From contig NZ_LN881723.1 in the NCBI RefSeq assembly GCF_001457415.1, positions 529,246-593,245 on the forward strand: 64,000 nt of DNA, written 5' to 3'. The notes beneath the pieces were generated by a model. The model made no database searches. It saw nothing but the letters and a program-made list of their open reading frames with translations, and was not told the DNA's origin. The translations under genes and the position numbers were made by a program. This stretch comes from Gorillibacterium timonense. Its GTDB lineage: Bacteria; Bacillota; Bacilli; Paenibacillales; NBRC-103111. Every line of letters starts with the position of its first letter. Within the stretch, counting starts at the first letter, position 1. This document shows, one piece after another, positions 42,648-52,158 of the stretch.

Positions 42648-42892
42648 GGCGCCAACACTCCCAGCACATGATCCGCAAAAAAACCGTCCACATCCGTCGA
42701 ATCCAACTCCACGCATGAATCCTCGTCGATTTTGACGGCAACCGCTTTTTGACAGCGCCCGGCGCAGAAGTTCGCTTGCAGTGTAATCCGATCCCCGAGC
42801 CCATGCTCCTCGATCAATTGCTGAAGTTCGCTGATGATGCGGTAAGACCCTCGCAAATGGCAGGAACTCCCCACGCATACGGACAAAATCAT
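42644..42892 (-). CDS. Thioredoxin-like [2Fe-2S] ferredoxin (NuoE C-terminal type)
   Basis: 82 residues. Cysteines in SVCVGSSCHLRG and ANFCAGRCQKAV (C-x4-C ... C-x3-C) form the [2Fe-2S] site of the thioredoxin-like ferredoxins found as the C-terminal part of NuoE/HydC. It would pass electrons to or from the hydrogenases. ATG 42892 is chosen because GAAGGGGGA lies about eight bases upstream. It is the first gene of the five-gene operon and its stop overlaps the HydS-like gene start. Confidence 0.85.
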   Translation of the reverse strand: MILSVCVGSSCHLRGSYRIISELQQLIEEHGLGDRITLQANFCAGRCQKAVAVKIDEDSCVELDSTDVDGFFADHVLGVLAP

Positions 42893-42949
42893 CCGGTTAT
42901 TCCCCCTTCGAAGCATCCGGCATGGAACGATCCTGCCAGTTTGGTTAGA

Positions 42950-42955
42950 AGTATA
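42950..42955 (-). promoter_or_regulatory. Candidate -10 of hydrogenase operon
   Basis: TATACT on the minus strand (42955-42950), about 57 bases before the ferredoxin start. No good -35 stands 17 bp upstream, which would suit an activator-dependent promoter. Confidence 0.4.
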
Positions 42956-42986
42956 GCACGATCGACGGGGAGGGGCTGTAGACTAA

Positions 42987-43004
42987 TTGTGAAACTGTTC
43001 ACGT
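42987..43004. promoter_or_regulatory. Rex/Fnr-like operator upstream of hydrogenase operon
   Basis: TTGTGAAACTGTTCACGT matches TTGTGAA-N4-TTCACAA in all but the last two positions. It lies 95 bases upstream of the first gene of the hydrogenase operon and about 50 bases from the likely transcription start. The rest of 43005-43200 shows no feature. Confidence 0.6.
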
Positions 43005-43201
43005 AGTTTTTGCGGAAAAATACCCCTTACACTATGAAAAACCTCACAGACCGATTCGAATCATCGGTTGCGAGGCTTGATATCGAAGGCACTTGATCAT
43101 CGAGAGCAATTGAACGTACCAGATGAGCAGCAGAAGCGTGTACCCAGAGTCGCGACAGGAATGGGTTAACGATCGATCCGCTCTTCCGGGCAATGCCAAA
43201 A

Positions 43202-43251
43202 AGCACCCGCCCGCGCCGGTCCATCAGGAACGGTTCGCGAGTTCGGGTGCT
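43202..43251 (-). terminator. Terminator of gcvH
   Basis: AGCACCCG (43202-43209) pairs with CGGGTGCT (43244-43251). On the minus strand TTTTTGG follows. It lies about 20 bases after the gcvH stop. Confidence 0.75.
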
Positions 43252-43269
43252 GCAGGCACATACGCAAGG

Positions 43270-43668
43270 TTAAGCCTGATCGGCGATGAGCTCTTCATAT
43301 TTCTCGGGAGTAAGGAGCTCCGACAAAGCGTCATCGGGTTCTCCGTCGACTTCCAGCTCGACGATCCAGCCCTCTCCGTAGGGGTCCGTATTCACAAGCT
43401 CCGGCTGGTCGATCAGCGTTTCGTTCCGCTTGGTCACCGTTCCTCCGACAGGAGAATACAGATCGGAAACGGTCTTGACCGACTCGATGGTTCCGAGGCT
43501 GTCGCCCGCCGCTGCTTTCGCGCCCACTTCAGGCAGTTCAACAAATACGATATCGCCGAGACGGCTTTGGGCAAAATCCGTGATGCCGATCCGCACGGTG
43601 CGGGACGCCCCTTTTGCCGCCCATTCATGCTCTTCGCTGTACAGCAAATCCGCTTTGACTTCGCTCAT
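43270..43668 (-). CDS. gcvH: Glycine cleavage system H protein
   Basis: 132 residues. The lipoyl-lysine is in ESVKTVSDLYSPV, preceded by DIVFVELPEVG, the usual H-protein barrel; the start DLLYSEEHEW is typical. It shuttles the aminomethyl group between P, T and L proteins. ATG 43668 is chosen as the family start. The gene runs opposite to gcvT-gcvPA-gcvPB and has its own promoter, so it lies outside the glycine riboswitch. Confidence 0.93.
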   Translation of the reverse strand: MSEVKADLLYSEEHEWAAKGASRTVRIGITDFAQSRLGDIVFVELPEVGAKAAAGDSLGTIESVKTVSDLYSPVGGTVTKRNETLIDQPELVNTDPYGEGWIVELEVDGEPDDALSELLTPEKYEELIADQA

Positions 43669-43758
43669 GGAATGACCCTCGCTTTGATCATGCTCTTTTC
43701 CAATCGATGGGAAAAGGCCTTTGTGGTGACCTGGGCAGTGATTGCCGCATACGTATTT

Positions 43759-43788
43759 AAAGTACCGGATCGAACATACGGCTGTCAA
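43759..43788 (-). promoter_or_regulatory. Sigma-A promoter of gcvH
   Basis: On the minus strand TTGACA (43788-43783), 18-bp spacer, TACTTT (43764-43759). It gives a leader of about 85 bases for gcvH. Confidence 0.55.
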
Positions 43789-43827
43789 TGGGGGCGTCCT
43801 TGCTTTAAAAATTCAGTGTAAGTTATC

Positions 43828-43856
43828 TTGACATTGTCGCCCTTTTCGCTTATTAA
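43828..43856 (+). promoter_or_regulatory. Sigma-A promoter of gcvT operon
   Basis: TTGACA (43828-43833), 17-bp spacer, TATTAA (43851-43856), a near-consensus promoter about 45 bases before the first riboswitch aptamer. Confidence 0.75.
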
Positions 43857-43902
43857 TGGAGTGAGAACCTTTTGCAATGACAAATATCATAGGCGGATGA
43901 AC

Positions 43903-44163
43903 GCAATGGGAGAGATTACCGTAACCTCCTGGTAACGCCGAAGGAGTAAGCCGCAAGGTGAATCTCTCAGGCAAAAGGACCATTGCCGGACGCATCTCTG
44001 GAGAGCACCCGCGTTAGAGCTTGTTATCAAACCCGATCGGAAGTCGATTCCACTGGTTGGATTCTCGACCGATCGTAGGCTTGAACACACGCCCCGGGTC
44101 ACCCAAGGGGAAACTTGCTTTCGGCCATTCACGCAAGGTAACTCTCAGGTACAAAGGACAGAG
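43903..44163 (+). ncRNA. Tandem glycine riboswitch
   Basis: Two glycine aptamers in series. The first is closed by GCAATGG (43903-43909) with CCATTGC (43980-43986) and contains GGAGAGATTACCG, GCCGAAGGAG and AATCTCTCAGGCAAAAGGAC. The second, from CTCTGGAGAGCACCC (about 43996) to AACTCTCAGGTACAAAGGAC (ending about 44160), has an enlarged variable arm. Binding of glycine should disrupt the terminator that follows and switch on gcvT-gcvPA-gcvPB. Confidence 0.92.
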
Positions 44164-44217
44164 GGAAACGCACCGACTTTTTTCGGGAAGTCGCGAGTTT
44201 TCTTTTCTGTCCTTTTT
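44153..44217 (+). terminator. Expression-platform terminator of the glycine riboswitch
   Basis: AAAGGACAGA (44153-44162) pairs with TCTGTCCTTT (44206-44215) before a run of T, enclosing the small hairpin CGACTT/AAGTCG (44174-44193). The left arm is the last strand of aptamer two, so ligand binding and termination exclude each other. Confidence 0.75.
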
Positions 44218-44296
44218 TTGCGCGCTTTCGGATAATCCGCATGGCGTACGAACCACTCTAAACCCGTAGGAAAAAAGCAAACCGTGAGGTGAGAGG

Positions 44297-45418
44297 ATGT
44301 CCGCATTGAAACAAACTCCGCTGTACCCGCTATATTCGGCTGTGGAAGGAGCACGCTGCATCGATTTCGGCGGTTGGGAGCTGCCCGTTCAATTCTCCGG
44401 AATTCAGGCCGAGCACGATGCCGTCCGAGATCGGGCGGGACTCTTCGACGTGTCTCACATGGGCGAGGTCTATGTGAGCGGCAAGGACGCAGAAGCTTAT
44501 CTACAAAAGCTCACCGTAAACGATGTGACCCGGCTTGCGGACGGAGCCGCCCAGTACAGCCTCATGTGTTATCCGGATGGAGGAACCGTGGACGATCTGC
44601 TCGTCTACAAGCTGAATGCCGAAGCGTTCCTGCTCGTGCTGAACGCCTCCAATCTGGAAAAGGACATCGAATGGCTGACTCGCCATCTCGAAGGCGATGT
44701 GACGCTGAACGATCAGAGCGACCGGACGGCGCTGCTTGCTCTGCAGGGACCGCTCGCCGAGCTCATCCTGACGAAGCTCGCCGCAGAGCCCGATCGAGTG
44801 CGGGCACTGAAGCCGTTCACCTTCCTCGCGGAGACGGAGGTGGCAGGTGTGAAGCTTCTGCTCTCCCGGACCGGCTACACCGGAGAAGACGGCTTTGAGC
44901 TGTACGTCCCGGCAGAGCAAGCGGGTGCCCTGTGGACCCGCCTCTTGGAAGTCGGAGAACCGGAAGGTCTTGTACCGGTCGGCCTCGGAGCGCGGGATAC
45001 GCTGCGTTTTGAAGCGGGGCTGGCGCTCTACGGACAGGAGCTGTCCGCGACGATCAGCCCGCTGGAAGCCGGACTCGCCCGTTGGGTGAAGCTCGACAAG
45101 GGCGATTTTATCGGCCGGGAGGCGCTTCTGCGTCAGAAGGAGCAAGGCGTGCCGCGCAAGCTGGTCGGCATCGAGATGATCGACCGCGGCATCCCGCGCT
45201 CGCATTACCCTCTCTATGCGATTGGCGAGCCGATCGGAGAAGTCACCACCGGCACCCGCTCGCCCAGCCTGAAGCGAGACCTCGGCCTCGCCCTCGTGAA
45301 GGCGGAGTATGCGGAGCTCGGCACCGAGATTGAAATCGAAATTCGCGGCAAGCGGCTGAAGGCCGTCGTCATCGCCGCGCCATTCTATAAACGCATCCGG
45401 AAGGAGAAGGCGAAATGA
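44297..45418 (+). CDS. gcvT: Glycine cleavage system aminomethyltransferase (T protein)
   Basis: 373 residues, complete. It transfers the methylene group from the H protein to tetrahydrofolate, releasing ammonia. Conserved blocks: [49 protein letters not shown] and [27 protein letters not shown] site precedes the ATG, 80 bases after the riboswitch terminator. Its last bases overlap gcvPA by four, so translation is coupled. Confidence 0.95.
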   Translation: MSALKQTPLYPLYSAVEGARCIDFGGWELPVQFSGIQAEHDAVRDRAGLFDVSHMGEVYVSGKDAEAYLQKLTVNDVTRLADGAAQYSLMCYPDGGTVDDLLVYKLNAEAFLLVLNASNLEKDIEWLTRHLEGDVTLNDQSDRTALLALQGPLAELILTKLAAEPDRVRALKPFTFLAETEVAGVKLLLSRTGYTGEDGFELYVPAEQAGALWTRLLEVGEPEGLVPVGLGARDTLRFEAGLALYGQELSATISPLEAGLARWVKLDKGDFIGREALLRQKEQGVPRKLVGIEMIDRGIPRSHYPLYAIGEPIGEVTTGTRSPSLKRDLGLALVKAEYAELGTEIEIEIRGKRLKAVVIAAPFYKRIRKEKAK

Positions 45419-46770
45419 AGCATCGCTACCTGCCCATCACCGAGCAAGACGAGCAAGCCATGCTGCAAGAGATCGGGGTCGGCTCGGTCGAAGACCTGTT
45501 CGCCGACATCCCCGAGGACGTCCGGTTCAAGGGACGGCTGAACGTATCTGAAGCGCTTGACGAATACGAGCTGTTGAAGCACATGCGGACATTGGCCGGG
45601 AAGAACGCCGATTCCGACCGCTACGTCAGCTTTCTCGGAGCCGGCATCTACGATCACCACGTTCCGGTCGTCATCAATCACGTCATCTCCCGCTCCGAAT
45701 TCTACACCGCCTATACGCCTTATCAGCCGGAGATCAGCCAAGGCGAGCTGCAGGCGATCTTCGAATTCCAGTCGTACATCTGCGAGCTGACCGGCATGGC
45801 CGCCGCCAATGCGAGCATGTACGACGGCGCGACTGCGCTCGGTGAAGCAGGCGCCCTTGCGGCGGCCCATACCCGCCGCCGCAAGCTCGTCGTCTCCCGG
45901 GCCGTCCATCCCGAGGCCCGGCAGATCGTGAAGACCACCGCCCATGGCCTCAACCTCGACGTGGTCGAGGTGGACATCGCAGACGGGGTCACGGACGCTG
46001 CCGCGCTCGCGGCAGCCGTCGACGGCGATACCGCGGCGGTCCTCGTCCAGTCGCCGAACTTCTTCGGCGCCATCGAGGACCTCGTCGCGATCGAGCCCGT
46101 CGTGCACGGCGCAGGCGCGCTCTTCATCGTGAGCGCGAATCCGCTCGCGATGGGGCTTCTTGAGCCGCCGGGCCGGCTCGGCGCCGACATCTGCGTCGGC
46201 GATGCGCAGCCGCTCGGCATCTCCGAATCGCTCGGCGGCCCGACCTGCGGCTTCTTCGCCGTCACCGACGCCTTGAAGCGCCGGATGCCCGGCCGCATCG
46301 TCGGCCAGACGGTCGACCGCGACGGCAAGCGCGGCTTCGTGCTCACGCTGCAAACCCGCGAGCAGCACATTCGCCGCGAAAAGGCGACCTCGAACATCTG
46401 CTCGAATCAGGCGCTGCTCGCCCTCTGCGCTTCGGTTTACCTCTCCGTGATGGGCAAGGAAGGCTTGAAGGAAGCCGCGAGTCTGAATGTGCAAAAAGCT
46501 CATTACGCCGCCAAGACGCTCGCCGCTATACCAGGAGTGGAGCAGGCGCTTCCCGCTCCCTTCTTCAATGAATTCGTGCTGAAGGTAGCGCAAGATGCCT
46601 CGCTGGCCGAAGTGAACGAACAGCTTCTCGCCGCAGGCTTCATCGGCGGCTACGACCTCGGACGGGATTATCCCGAGTTCGCCGGTCACCTGCTCATCGC
46701 CGTAACCGAACGCCGCACGAAGGGCGAGATCGACCATTTTGCCAAAGAGCTGGAGGGGATCCTGGGATGA
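45415..46770 (+). CDS. gcvPA: Glycine dehydrogenase (decarboxylating) subunit 1
   Basis: 451 residues, the N-terminal half of the two-subunit P protein. Conserved blocks: [57 protein letters not shown] and [20 protein letters not shown]. It pairs with GcvPB to decarboxylate glycine. ATG overlaps the gcvT stop, and the gene overlaps gcvPB by four bases. The DNA is very GC-rich from 45.8 to 48.2 kb, leaving long open frames on the opposite strand that are not genes. Confidence 0.95.
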   Translation: MKHRYLPITEQDEQAMLQEIGVGSVEDLFADIPEDVRFKGRLNVSEALDEYELLKHMRTLAGKNADSDRYVSFLGAGIYDHHVPVVINHVISRSEFYTAYTPYQPEISQGELQAIFEFQSYICELTGMAAANASMYDGATALGEAGALAAAHTRRRKLVVSRAVHPEARQIVKTTAHGLNLDVVEVDIADGVTDAAALAAAVDGDTAAVLVQSPNFFGAIEDLVAIEPVVHGAGALFIVSANPLAMGLLEPPGRLGADICVGDAQPLGISESLGGPTCGFFAVTDALKRRMPGRIVGQTVDRDGKRGFVLTLQTREQHIRREKATSNICSNQALLALCASVYLSVMGKEGLKEAASLNVQKAHYAAKTLAAIPGVEQALPAPFFNEFVLKVAQDASLAEVNEQLLAAGFIGGYDLGRDYPEFAGHLLIAVTERRTKGEIDHFAKELEGILG

Positions 46771-48290
46771 ACATTCGCATTGACCACTTGAACGCCGCCG
46801 ATCCGGGCGCATCCGCCGGCTCCGGTTCTGCTGGGGAACATGACCAAGCGCTCATCTTCGAGCTCAGCCGCCCCGGCCGTATCGCCTACTCGCTGCCCAT
46901 CTGTGACGTGCCAGAAGTCGAGGTTTCGGAGCTGATTCCCGAGGCTCTTCTCCGGAAGAAAGCCGCCGAGCTGCCGGAGGTGTATGAAGTCGATGTCATT
47001 CGCCACTACACGGCCCTGTCCCGCCGCAACTTCGGTATCGACAACGGCTTCTATCCGCTCGGCTCCTGTACGATGAAATACAACCCGAAGATCAATGAAG
47101 ACACCGCCCGCTTCCCCGGCTTTGCGAAGATTCACCCGTATCAGCCGGAATCGTCGATCCAAGGCGCGCTTGAACTCATGTTCACGCTGCAGGAGGATCT
47201 CGCCGCCATCACCGGTATGGATCAGGTGACCCTGCAACCCGCCGCCGGAGCGCATGGCGAATGGACCGGGCTCATGATGATCCGCGCGTACCACGAGAAG
47301 AACGGCGAAAAGCGCACCAAGGTCATCGTCCCCGACTCGTCGCACGGCACGAACCCGGCGAGCGCTACCGCCGCCGGCTTTGAGACGGTGACGATTAAGT
47401 CGACGCCGAATGGCCTGGTCGATCTCGACGCCCTGCGCGCCGCCGTCGGCCCGGACACCGCCGCCCTCATGCTCACGAACCCGAACACGCTCGGCTTGTT
47501 CGAGCGCGACATCCGCGCGATCGCGGACATCATCCATGAGGCGGGCGGGCTCGTCTACTATGACGGCGCCAACTCCAACGCCATCATGGGCATCACGCGC
47601 CCCGGCGACATGGGCTTTGACGTCGTGCACCTGAACCTGCACAAGACGATGAGCACCCCGCACGGCGGCGGCGGCCCCGGAGCCGGTCCGGTCGGCGTGA
47701 AGGCGAAGCTCATTCCGTTCCTGCCGAGCCCGCTCGTCGTTCGGAGCGAGGACGGAACCTATGCGCTCGACGCCGACCGCCCGGATTCCATCGGCCGCGT
47801 CAAGGCGTACTACGGCAACTTTGGCATTCTCGTTCGCGCCTACACGTACATTCGCAGCTACGGCCCTGAAGGCTTGCGCCGTGTCTCCGAATGCGCGGTC
47901 CTGAACGCCAACTACATGCGCAAGCGGCTCTCCGCTTACTACGAAGCGCCGTATGACACGATCTGCAAGCACGAATTCGTCCTCTCCGGCAAAAAGCTCG
48001 CCGCCTACGGCGTCCGCACCCTCGACGTCGCCAAGCGCTTGCTTGATTTCGGCTACCACCCGCCGACGATCTACTTCCCGCTCAACGTCGAGGAGTGCAT
48101 CATGATCGAGCCGACCGAAACAGAGAGCAAGGAAACGCTCGATGGCTTCATCGACACGATGATCCGCATCGCGAAGGAAGCCGAGACCGATCCCGACTTG
48201 CTCCACAACGCACCTTACACGACGGCAGTCCGCCGCCTGGACGAAGCGCTCGCCGCGCGGAAGCCGGTCTTGAACTGCTCCTGCGGGTAA
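46767..48290 (+). CDS. gcvPB: Glycine dehydrogenase (decarboxylating) subunit 2
   Basis: 507 residues, the PLP-bearing half of the P protein. The PLP lysine lies in [38 protein letters not shown] and [18 protein letters not shown] are conserved. The N-terminus has an extra stretch before the usual [10 protein letters not shown] start. It is the last gene of the riboswitch-controlled operon and is followed by a terminator. Confidence 0.95.
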   Translation: MNIRIDHLNAADPGASAGSGSAGEHDQALIFELSRPGRIAYSLPICDVPEVEVSELIPEALLRKKAAELPEVYEVDVIRHYTALSRRNFGIDNGFYPLGSCTMKYNPKINEDTARFPGFAKIHPYQPESSIQGALELMFTLQEDLAAITGMDQVTLQPAAGAHGEWTGLMMIRAYHEKNGEKRTKVIVPDSSHGTNPASATAAGFETVTIKSTPNGLVDLDALRAAVGPDTAALMLTNPNTLGLFERDIRAIADIIHEAGGLVYYDGANSNAIMGITRPGDMGFDVVHLNLHKTMSTPHGGGGPGAGPVGVKAKLIPFLPSPLVVRSEDGTYALDADRPDSIGRVKAYYGNFGILVRAYTYIRSYGPEGLRRVSECAVLNANYMRKRLSAYYEAPYDTICKHEFVLSGKKLAAYGVRTLDVAKRLLDFGYHPPTIYFPLNVEECIMIEPTETESKETLDGFIDTMIRIAKEAETDPDLLHNAPYTTAVRRLDEALAARKPVLNCSCG

Positions 48291-48312
48291 GCCATTCGAA
48301 TTTCAATCATAA

Positions 48313-48375
48313 AGCCGAAGAGGCTACATCGATTCCCGACCCGGGCCCTCGTTGTATCCTCTTCGGCTCTTTTCT
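48313..48375 (+). terminator. Terminator of gcvT-gcvPA-gcvPB operon
   Basis: AGCCGAAGAGG (48313-48323) pairs perfectly with CCTCTTCGGCT (48358-48368), followed by CTTTTCTT. Confidence 0.85.
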
Positions 48376-48402
48376 TAATCGTGCTGCATGATCAGACACG
48401 CT

Positions 48403-49107
48403 CTAAATAATCCTTACGATATGCTCGGATATTCTTGGATACTTTGCAATCACGGACGCATCATGACTGGGTAAAGGAATCATGCCCTCACGATGAACCT
48501 GCTTAATAAACTCCCGATTTTTCTCTAAGTTATACACGTTTCCATTTGGAATCTGCCTCTCAAAATTATCAAGCATGTAGGTCTCATCTCCGGAGATGAC
48601 ATACTTTTGTTCTCCTTCATGAAAATAAATGACAGAAGATCCTTTCGTATGTCCACCGATTACCTTAAAGCAAAAGGAACCTTCAACTTCAAACACATCT
48701 TCAACCATCTGTATTTTTGATGTTAGCATGAGCTGACTTGTAACCTTTGGGTATGCCTTTTGGATTTTCTCCCACGCATCTTTTGCAACGATGATGTCGG
48801 CTCCTTGGTACAAATCCAGACTTTCCACATGATCAAAATGCTCATGCGTGATAAAGATAAGATCGGCTCTTCCCCCTGTTAACGCAAGCACTTCCTCCTT
48901 CACATCAAGCAAATGCGTACCATATCCCTTTGCGGTTTCCTCGCTTCGAAAACCCGTATCAAACAAAACCACCTGCTCACCTATCTTTGCAACATAGTAC
49001 AAAAACACAAACCCAGGAACCAGTTCGGTTCGCTCATCATGATGATAAAGGGTACGATAATCTGCATATTTGAATTCGTTTGCAAAGTGCACGGCGTAAA
49101 GTTCCAT
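48403..49107 (-). CDS. MBL-fold hydrolase, N-acyl homoserine lactonase-like
   Basis: 234 residues of the metallo-beta-lactamase fold. The zinc motif HEHFDH lies in FITHEHFDHVESLD, with further ligands in VIGGHTKGSSVIY and ISGDETY; VLFDTGF precedes. The arrangement resembles AhlD/AiiA-type lactonases, but many related hydrolases share it, so quorum quenching is only a possibility. It opens an AT-richer block and has a GGAG site before ATG 49107. Confidence 0.78.
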   Translation of the reverse strand: MELYAVHFANEFKYADYRTLYHHDERTELVPGFVFLYYVAKIGEQVVLFDTGFRSEETAKGYGTHLLDVKEEVLALTGGRADLIFITHEHFDHVESLDLYQGADIIVAKDAWEKIQKAYPKVTSQLMLTSKIQMVEDVFEVEGSFCFKVIGGHTKGSSVIYFHEGEQKYVISGDETYMLDNFERQIPNGNVYNLEKNREFIKQVHREGMIPLPSHDASVIAKYPRISEHIVRII

Positions 49108-49269
49108 CTTCTCTCACTCCATTCAATATCGTATTTTCAATCTCTTGATTTCATGGCGCCTGAGCATGCCCTAGGTGAAACATCCACATTCCATTATTTT
49201 CTTTACGTAACAAATGGAGTGCGATATATTGAAATGGAAGTATTTTGCATGTAGGCAGGAGGCTCATTG

Positions 49270-49896
49270 ATGGTAACACTCAAAAGGAAAAAGATCCTGT
49301 TTTCGGGTTTAGCCATTCTTTGTCTAGCAGGATTATCCCTTGTTTATACGAATCTATTGAAGTCCGATTCTTCTGTTAAGAGAGTATCCATTCAGGCATG
49401 TGTTATTGTTTTTACCGACACGGAAGGTTTGATAAATGACTCCGATCTCGTCGTTGTTGCAAGTCCCTTGGATGCTTTTGAAGATCGGGAGCCTGTTCTC
49501 AGCAATTACTCAAGCGGCGACCTCATGAGCTTTCATACAAATACAAAAATCAAGATTTCAAAAGTTCTGAAAAACAATACCGATTTAGACTTGAAGGAAT
49601 CCTCGATCATGACCATTGTTGAACCGATTGCGGTAAGCACGAATGCGCTTGGAGAAAAGGAGATCCTGGCGATTGAGGATTATAAAGAGATGGAAGCAAA
49701 TAAAGAATACTTGATGTTTATTCAAGGTACATTACCAGGGATTTACGGCTTGAACAACTTGAATAACGGAAAGTTTGAACTGACTTCATCCATTGATGCA
49801 GCAAAATCATCTCAAGAAGAAACCGATCCGGTTCATGTCCAATTGAAACATGACCTTTTCTCGAAATATGGATTAATTGCTTCCCAAACCGATTGA
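49270..49896 (+). CDS. Hypothetical membrane-anchored protein
   Basis: 208 residues. Basic N-terminus KRKK, one hydrophobic segment (about residues 8-28, ILFSGLAILCLAGLSLVY), then an extracellular domain of about 170 residues with INDSDLVVVASPLDAFEDRE, a fold shared by some small Bacillus proteins that contain a beta-barrel of OB type. No catalytic motif seen. AGGAGG lies about eight bases before ATG 49270. Stands alone, divergent from the MBL-fold gene. Confidence 0.6.
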   Translation: MVTLKRKKILFSGLAILCLAGLSLVYTNLLKSDSSVKRVSIQACVIVFTDTEGLINDSDLVVVASPLDAFEDREPVLSNYSSGDLMSFHTNTKIKISKVLKNNTDLDLKESSIMTIVEPIAVSTNALGEKEILAIEDYKEMEANKEYLMFIQGTLPGIYGLNNLNNGKFELTSSIDAAKSSQEETDPVHVQLKHDLFSKYGLIASQTD

Positions 49897-49934
49897 CGCT
49901 GATTGATATCCATACGATTAAGGTTGCTAGCGTA

Positions 49935-50525
49935 CTAGGTATGAGCTTCCCACTTGCATTCCGTTATTTCCATATGAGAAAAAGTTGCTTTAAAGGATGA
50001 ACGTTCAGGACTACACGCATAAATTCCAAATGTAATTTCCTTCGCCCCTTCCCATAAATGACAAATTCTCATCTGTTTAAAAATCACACCATCTGTACTG
50101 CACTCCATACAATAGTCGCTTTCTCGTCTACTCAAACGGTACCACATTTCTTTAATGGAAGCCGGTATATCGGTTGTCGCCCAATCCGAATAGCCATGAT
50201 TTGTAACTACGCTTCCTAACCGCTGATACTCCTCATTCTCATATTCAATCGATGCCTTAATCCAATTTTCGCTATCCAGGTAAATGACAACTCCGCACTG
50301 ATCAAAGCGATGCCTGCTCTCAAATTGTGTCTTTACCATAAAAGTGAAGAACGGATCTTCTGATTTCATTTGCAGAACCGGAGCATTGTCATTCTGAAAT
50401 CCATAATAGGTGCGCTGCCACAAATCAGTTCCTGGCTCTGTATAGATTTCAATTTTTCCTTCATCTATTACAGCCTTGAGCGGTTTTCTTATCCAAAACA
50501 AATTCTGTTCTACAAACTTCTTCAT
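49935..50525 (-). CDS. DUF1349 family protein
   Basis: 196 residues of the concanavalin-like DUF1349 type: LWQRTYYGFQNDNAPVLQ, then FTFMVKTQFESRHRFDQCGV and VIYLDSENWIKASIEYEN, and GVIFKQMRICHLW. Members include yeast Ree1-like proteins and Bacillus YnaI-like proteins; the function is not established. The start codon overlaps the stop of the SnoaL-like gene by four bases, so the two are co-translated. Confidence 0.8.
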   Translation of the reverse strand: MKKFVEQNLFWIRKPLKAVIDEGKIEIYTEPGTDLWQRTYYGFQNDNAPVLQMKSEDPFFTFMVKTQFESRHRFDQCGVVIYLDSENWIKASIEYENEEYQRLGSVVTNHGYSDWATTDIPASIKEMWYRLSRRESDYCMECSTDGVIFKQMRICHLWEGAKEITFGIYACSPERSSFKATFSHMEITECKWEAHT

Positions 50526-50944
50526 CGATTATCCTCCAAACCTTCTAACGGGTTCTCTTCCAAAAAGGCTTTGATAGACAGATCCGGCCAATATCCCCAG
50601 GATTCCGTGATGACACCATCCTTTAACCTAAAATTTTCCAAAGCCTCAAATTCTATTCGCTTTCCAGTTGGTTTTATTCCCATACAGATCCCCGTATGGA
50701 TCCCTGTGAATTTTATTCGAGAAGCAACCCTATCCTTTTCTTCTATGAGATCTAACACTTCAATCTGCAAATCCGAAAACATAGCTTCGACTACCTTTAA
50801 AATACCAACCGCTTCTTGATTACTTCTCGCAGCAGCCGGGCTATGGTCATAATAATCAACAGCCATGTGCTTCATCGCAAAATCATATCGATGATTTTGA
50901 TAGCTTTCCACAAAAAACGCCTTTACAATTTCTTTGTTCGTCAT
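50522..50944 (-). CDS. SnoaL-like polyketide cyclase-type protein
   Basis: 140 residues with the SnoaL/NTF2-like cone fold: NKEIVKAFFVESYQNHRYD, MAVDYYDHSP, VASRIKFTGIHTGICMGIKP and EFEALENFRLKDGVITESW. The family includes ester cyclases and many proteins of unknown use. It heads a two-gene operon divergent from an AraC regulator at 51087, which probably controls it. AGGAGG lies a few bases before the ATG. Confidence 0.8.
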   Translation of the reverse strand: MTNKEIVKAFFVESYQNHRYDFAMKHMAVDYYDHSPAAARSNQEAVGILKVVEAMFSDLQIEVLDLIEEKDRVASRIKFTGIHTGICMGIKPTGKRIEFEALENFRLKDGVITESWGYWPDLSIKAFLEENPLEGLEDNR

Positions 50945-51086
50945 AAGTGCCTCCTAGATATTGTTCATTTTGTTATAATAATATAGACATTTCGGGTCCA
51001 TATCTATTACAAAACGGACATATTCTATAACGAAATCGCCAAATCGAGTTTCGCAACAAGAAATAGGAGGAGAAGGGGACTACCTC

Positions 51087-52040
51087 ATGAACGTTGCAAA
51101 AAGTAACGATTGCACGATAACTATGGACAGGAATCAAAAAGAACGATTGCATCATGGTTCTTTATCATTCCCATGCGCTTCCTATGAAGCAACGTTTACC
51201 AATGATGAAGGGGATGATATTCCCTGGCACTGGCACGATGAACTGGAATTGATTTTTATTGAGGAGGGTGTCCTAACTTTACAAACTCCTTCATTTCACT
51301 TTACCTTAACTAAGGGAGATGGAATTTTTATTCATTCGGGCATTCTGCATTATGCTGTTGCCGCTCCCTTTTGCAGCATGAACTCCCTATTATTTCATAC
51401 CGATCTCATCTGCAGTGAAAAGGACCAGATTTTTTACCAAAAATACCTAAAGCCTCTGATTACCGCTTCAAATTCAGAAGCACTACTGATCTCTGAACCT
51501 TCTTATGCTCCGTTTCGCAATAGCTCCTATTTAACGAAAAACTATTTACAAATCAGGAATGATTTTCAGAGTGCCTATCATCACCTTTCCAACTACGAAC
51601 ATGCTCCCAACGCGACTTTTGGAGTAGAATTTGCAATCAGAAACCATTTATCCACGATCTGTATTTTTCTCTCGAAAGCAGCCACAGAAGAGTCACTAAA
51701 TTCAAGCACAATCTCTACGATCGATACCTACCGCTTTAAAAAAATGGTGAAGTTCATTGAGGAACAGTACCAAAAACAAATCTACTTGAAAGACATTGCG
51801 GCTTCAGCCAATATCAGCAGCCGTGAATGCTTAAGATGCTTCCACAAAATCACGAAAACCTCTCCGATCCAGTATCTGCTAAATTACCGCTTAAGTAGAG
51901 CCTCCCTTTTATTATCTAGCGAACCTTTCAAAACCGTTACCGAAATTGCTTATTCCTGTGGCTTCAAAAGCTCAAGCTATTTCACGAAAATGTTTCGCCT
52001 GCATTTTCTTGTCTCCCCCACTGAGTACAAAAAAACCTGA
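51087..52040 (+). CDS. AraC-family regulator with cupin sensor
   Basis: 317 residues. N-terminal cupin domain (about 25-115; DIPWHWHDELELIFIEEG, DGIFIHSGILHYA) and C-terminal AraC double helix-turn-helix (about 215-315; YLKDIAASANISSRECLRCF, EIAYSCGFKSSSYFTKMFR, SPTEYKK). It should sense a small ligand and control the divergent SnoaL-DUF1349 genes. GGAG-AAGGGG precedes the ATG. Confidence 0.85.
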   Translation: MNVAKSNDCTITMDRNQKERLHHGSLSFPCASYEATFTNDEGDDIPWHWHDELELIFIEEGVLTLQTPSFHFTLTKGDGIFIHSGILHYAVAAPFCSMNSLLFHTDLICSEKDQIFYQKYLKPLITASNSEALLISEPSYAPFRNSSYLTKNYLQIRNDFQSAYHHLSNYEHAPNATFGVEFAIRNHLSTICIFLSKAATEESLNSSTISTIDTYRFKKMVKFIEEQYQKQIYLKDIAASANISSRECLRCFHKITKTSPIQYLLNYRLSRASLLLSSEPFKTVTEIAYSCGFKSSSYFTKMFRLHFLVSPTEYKKT

Positions 52041-52125
52041 ATCTGTGATCGAAATAAATCCAGTTAGGATTATTCGGTGAACCACCTGTATTGATAAATT
52101 AGTGAAAGCATGATTCAACAGAAAA

Positions 52126-52155
52126 ACCTTGAAAGGCACGAAGCTTATCAAGGTT
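52126..52155. terminator. Hairpin between convergent AraC and hypothetical genes
   Basis: AACCTTGA (52126-52133) pairs with TCAAGGTT (52148-52155), preceded by AAAAA and followed by ATCTTATAG; likely works in both directions. Confidence 0.5.
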
Positions 52156-52158
52156 ATC

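Noticed and set aside
45385-48206. Two long minus-strand open frames opposite gcvPA and gcvPB.
   Set aside because: The DNA is very GC-rich here, so stops are rare in the antisense frames. The plus-strand products are clear GcvPA and GcvPB with overlapping starts and stops.
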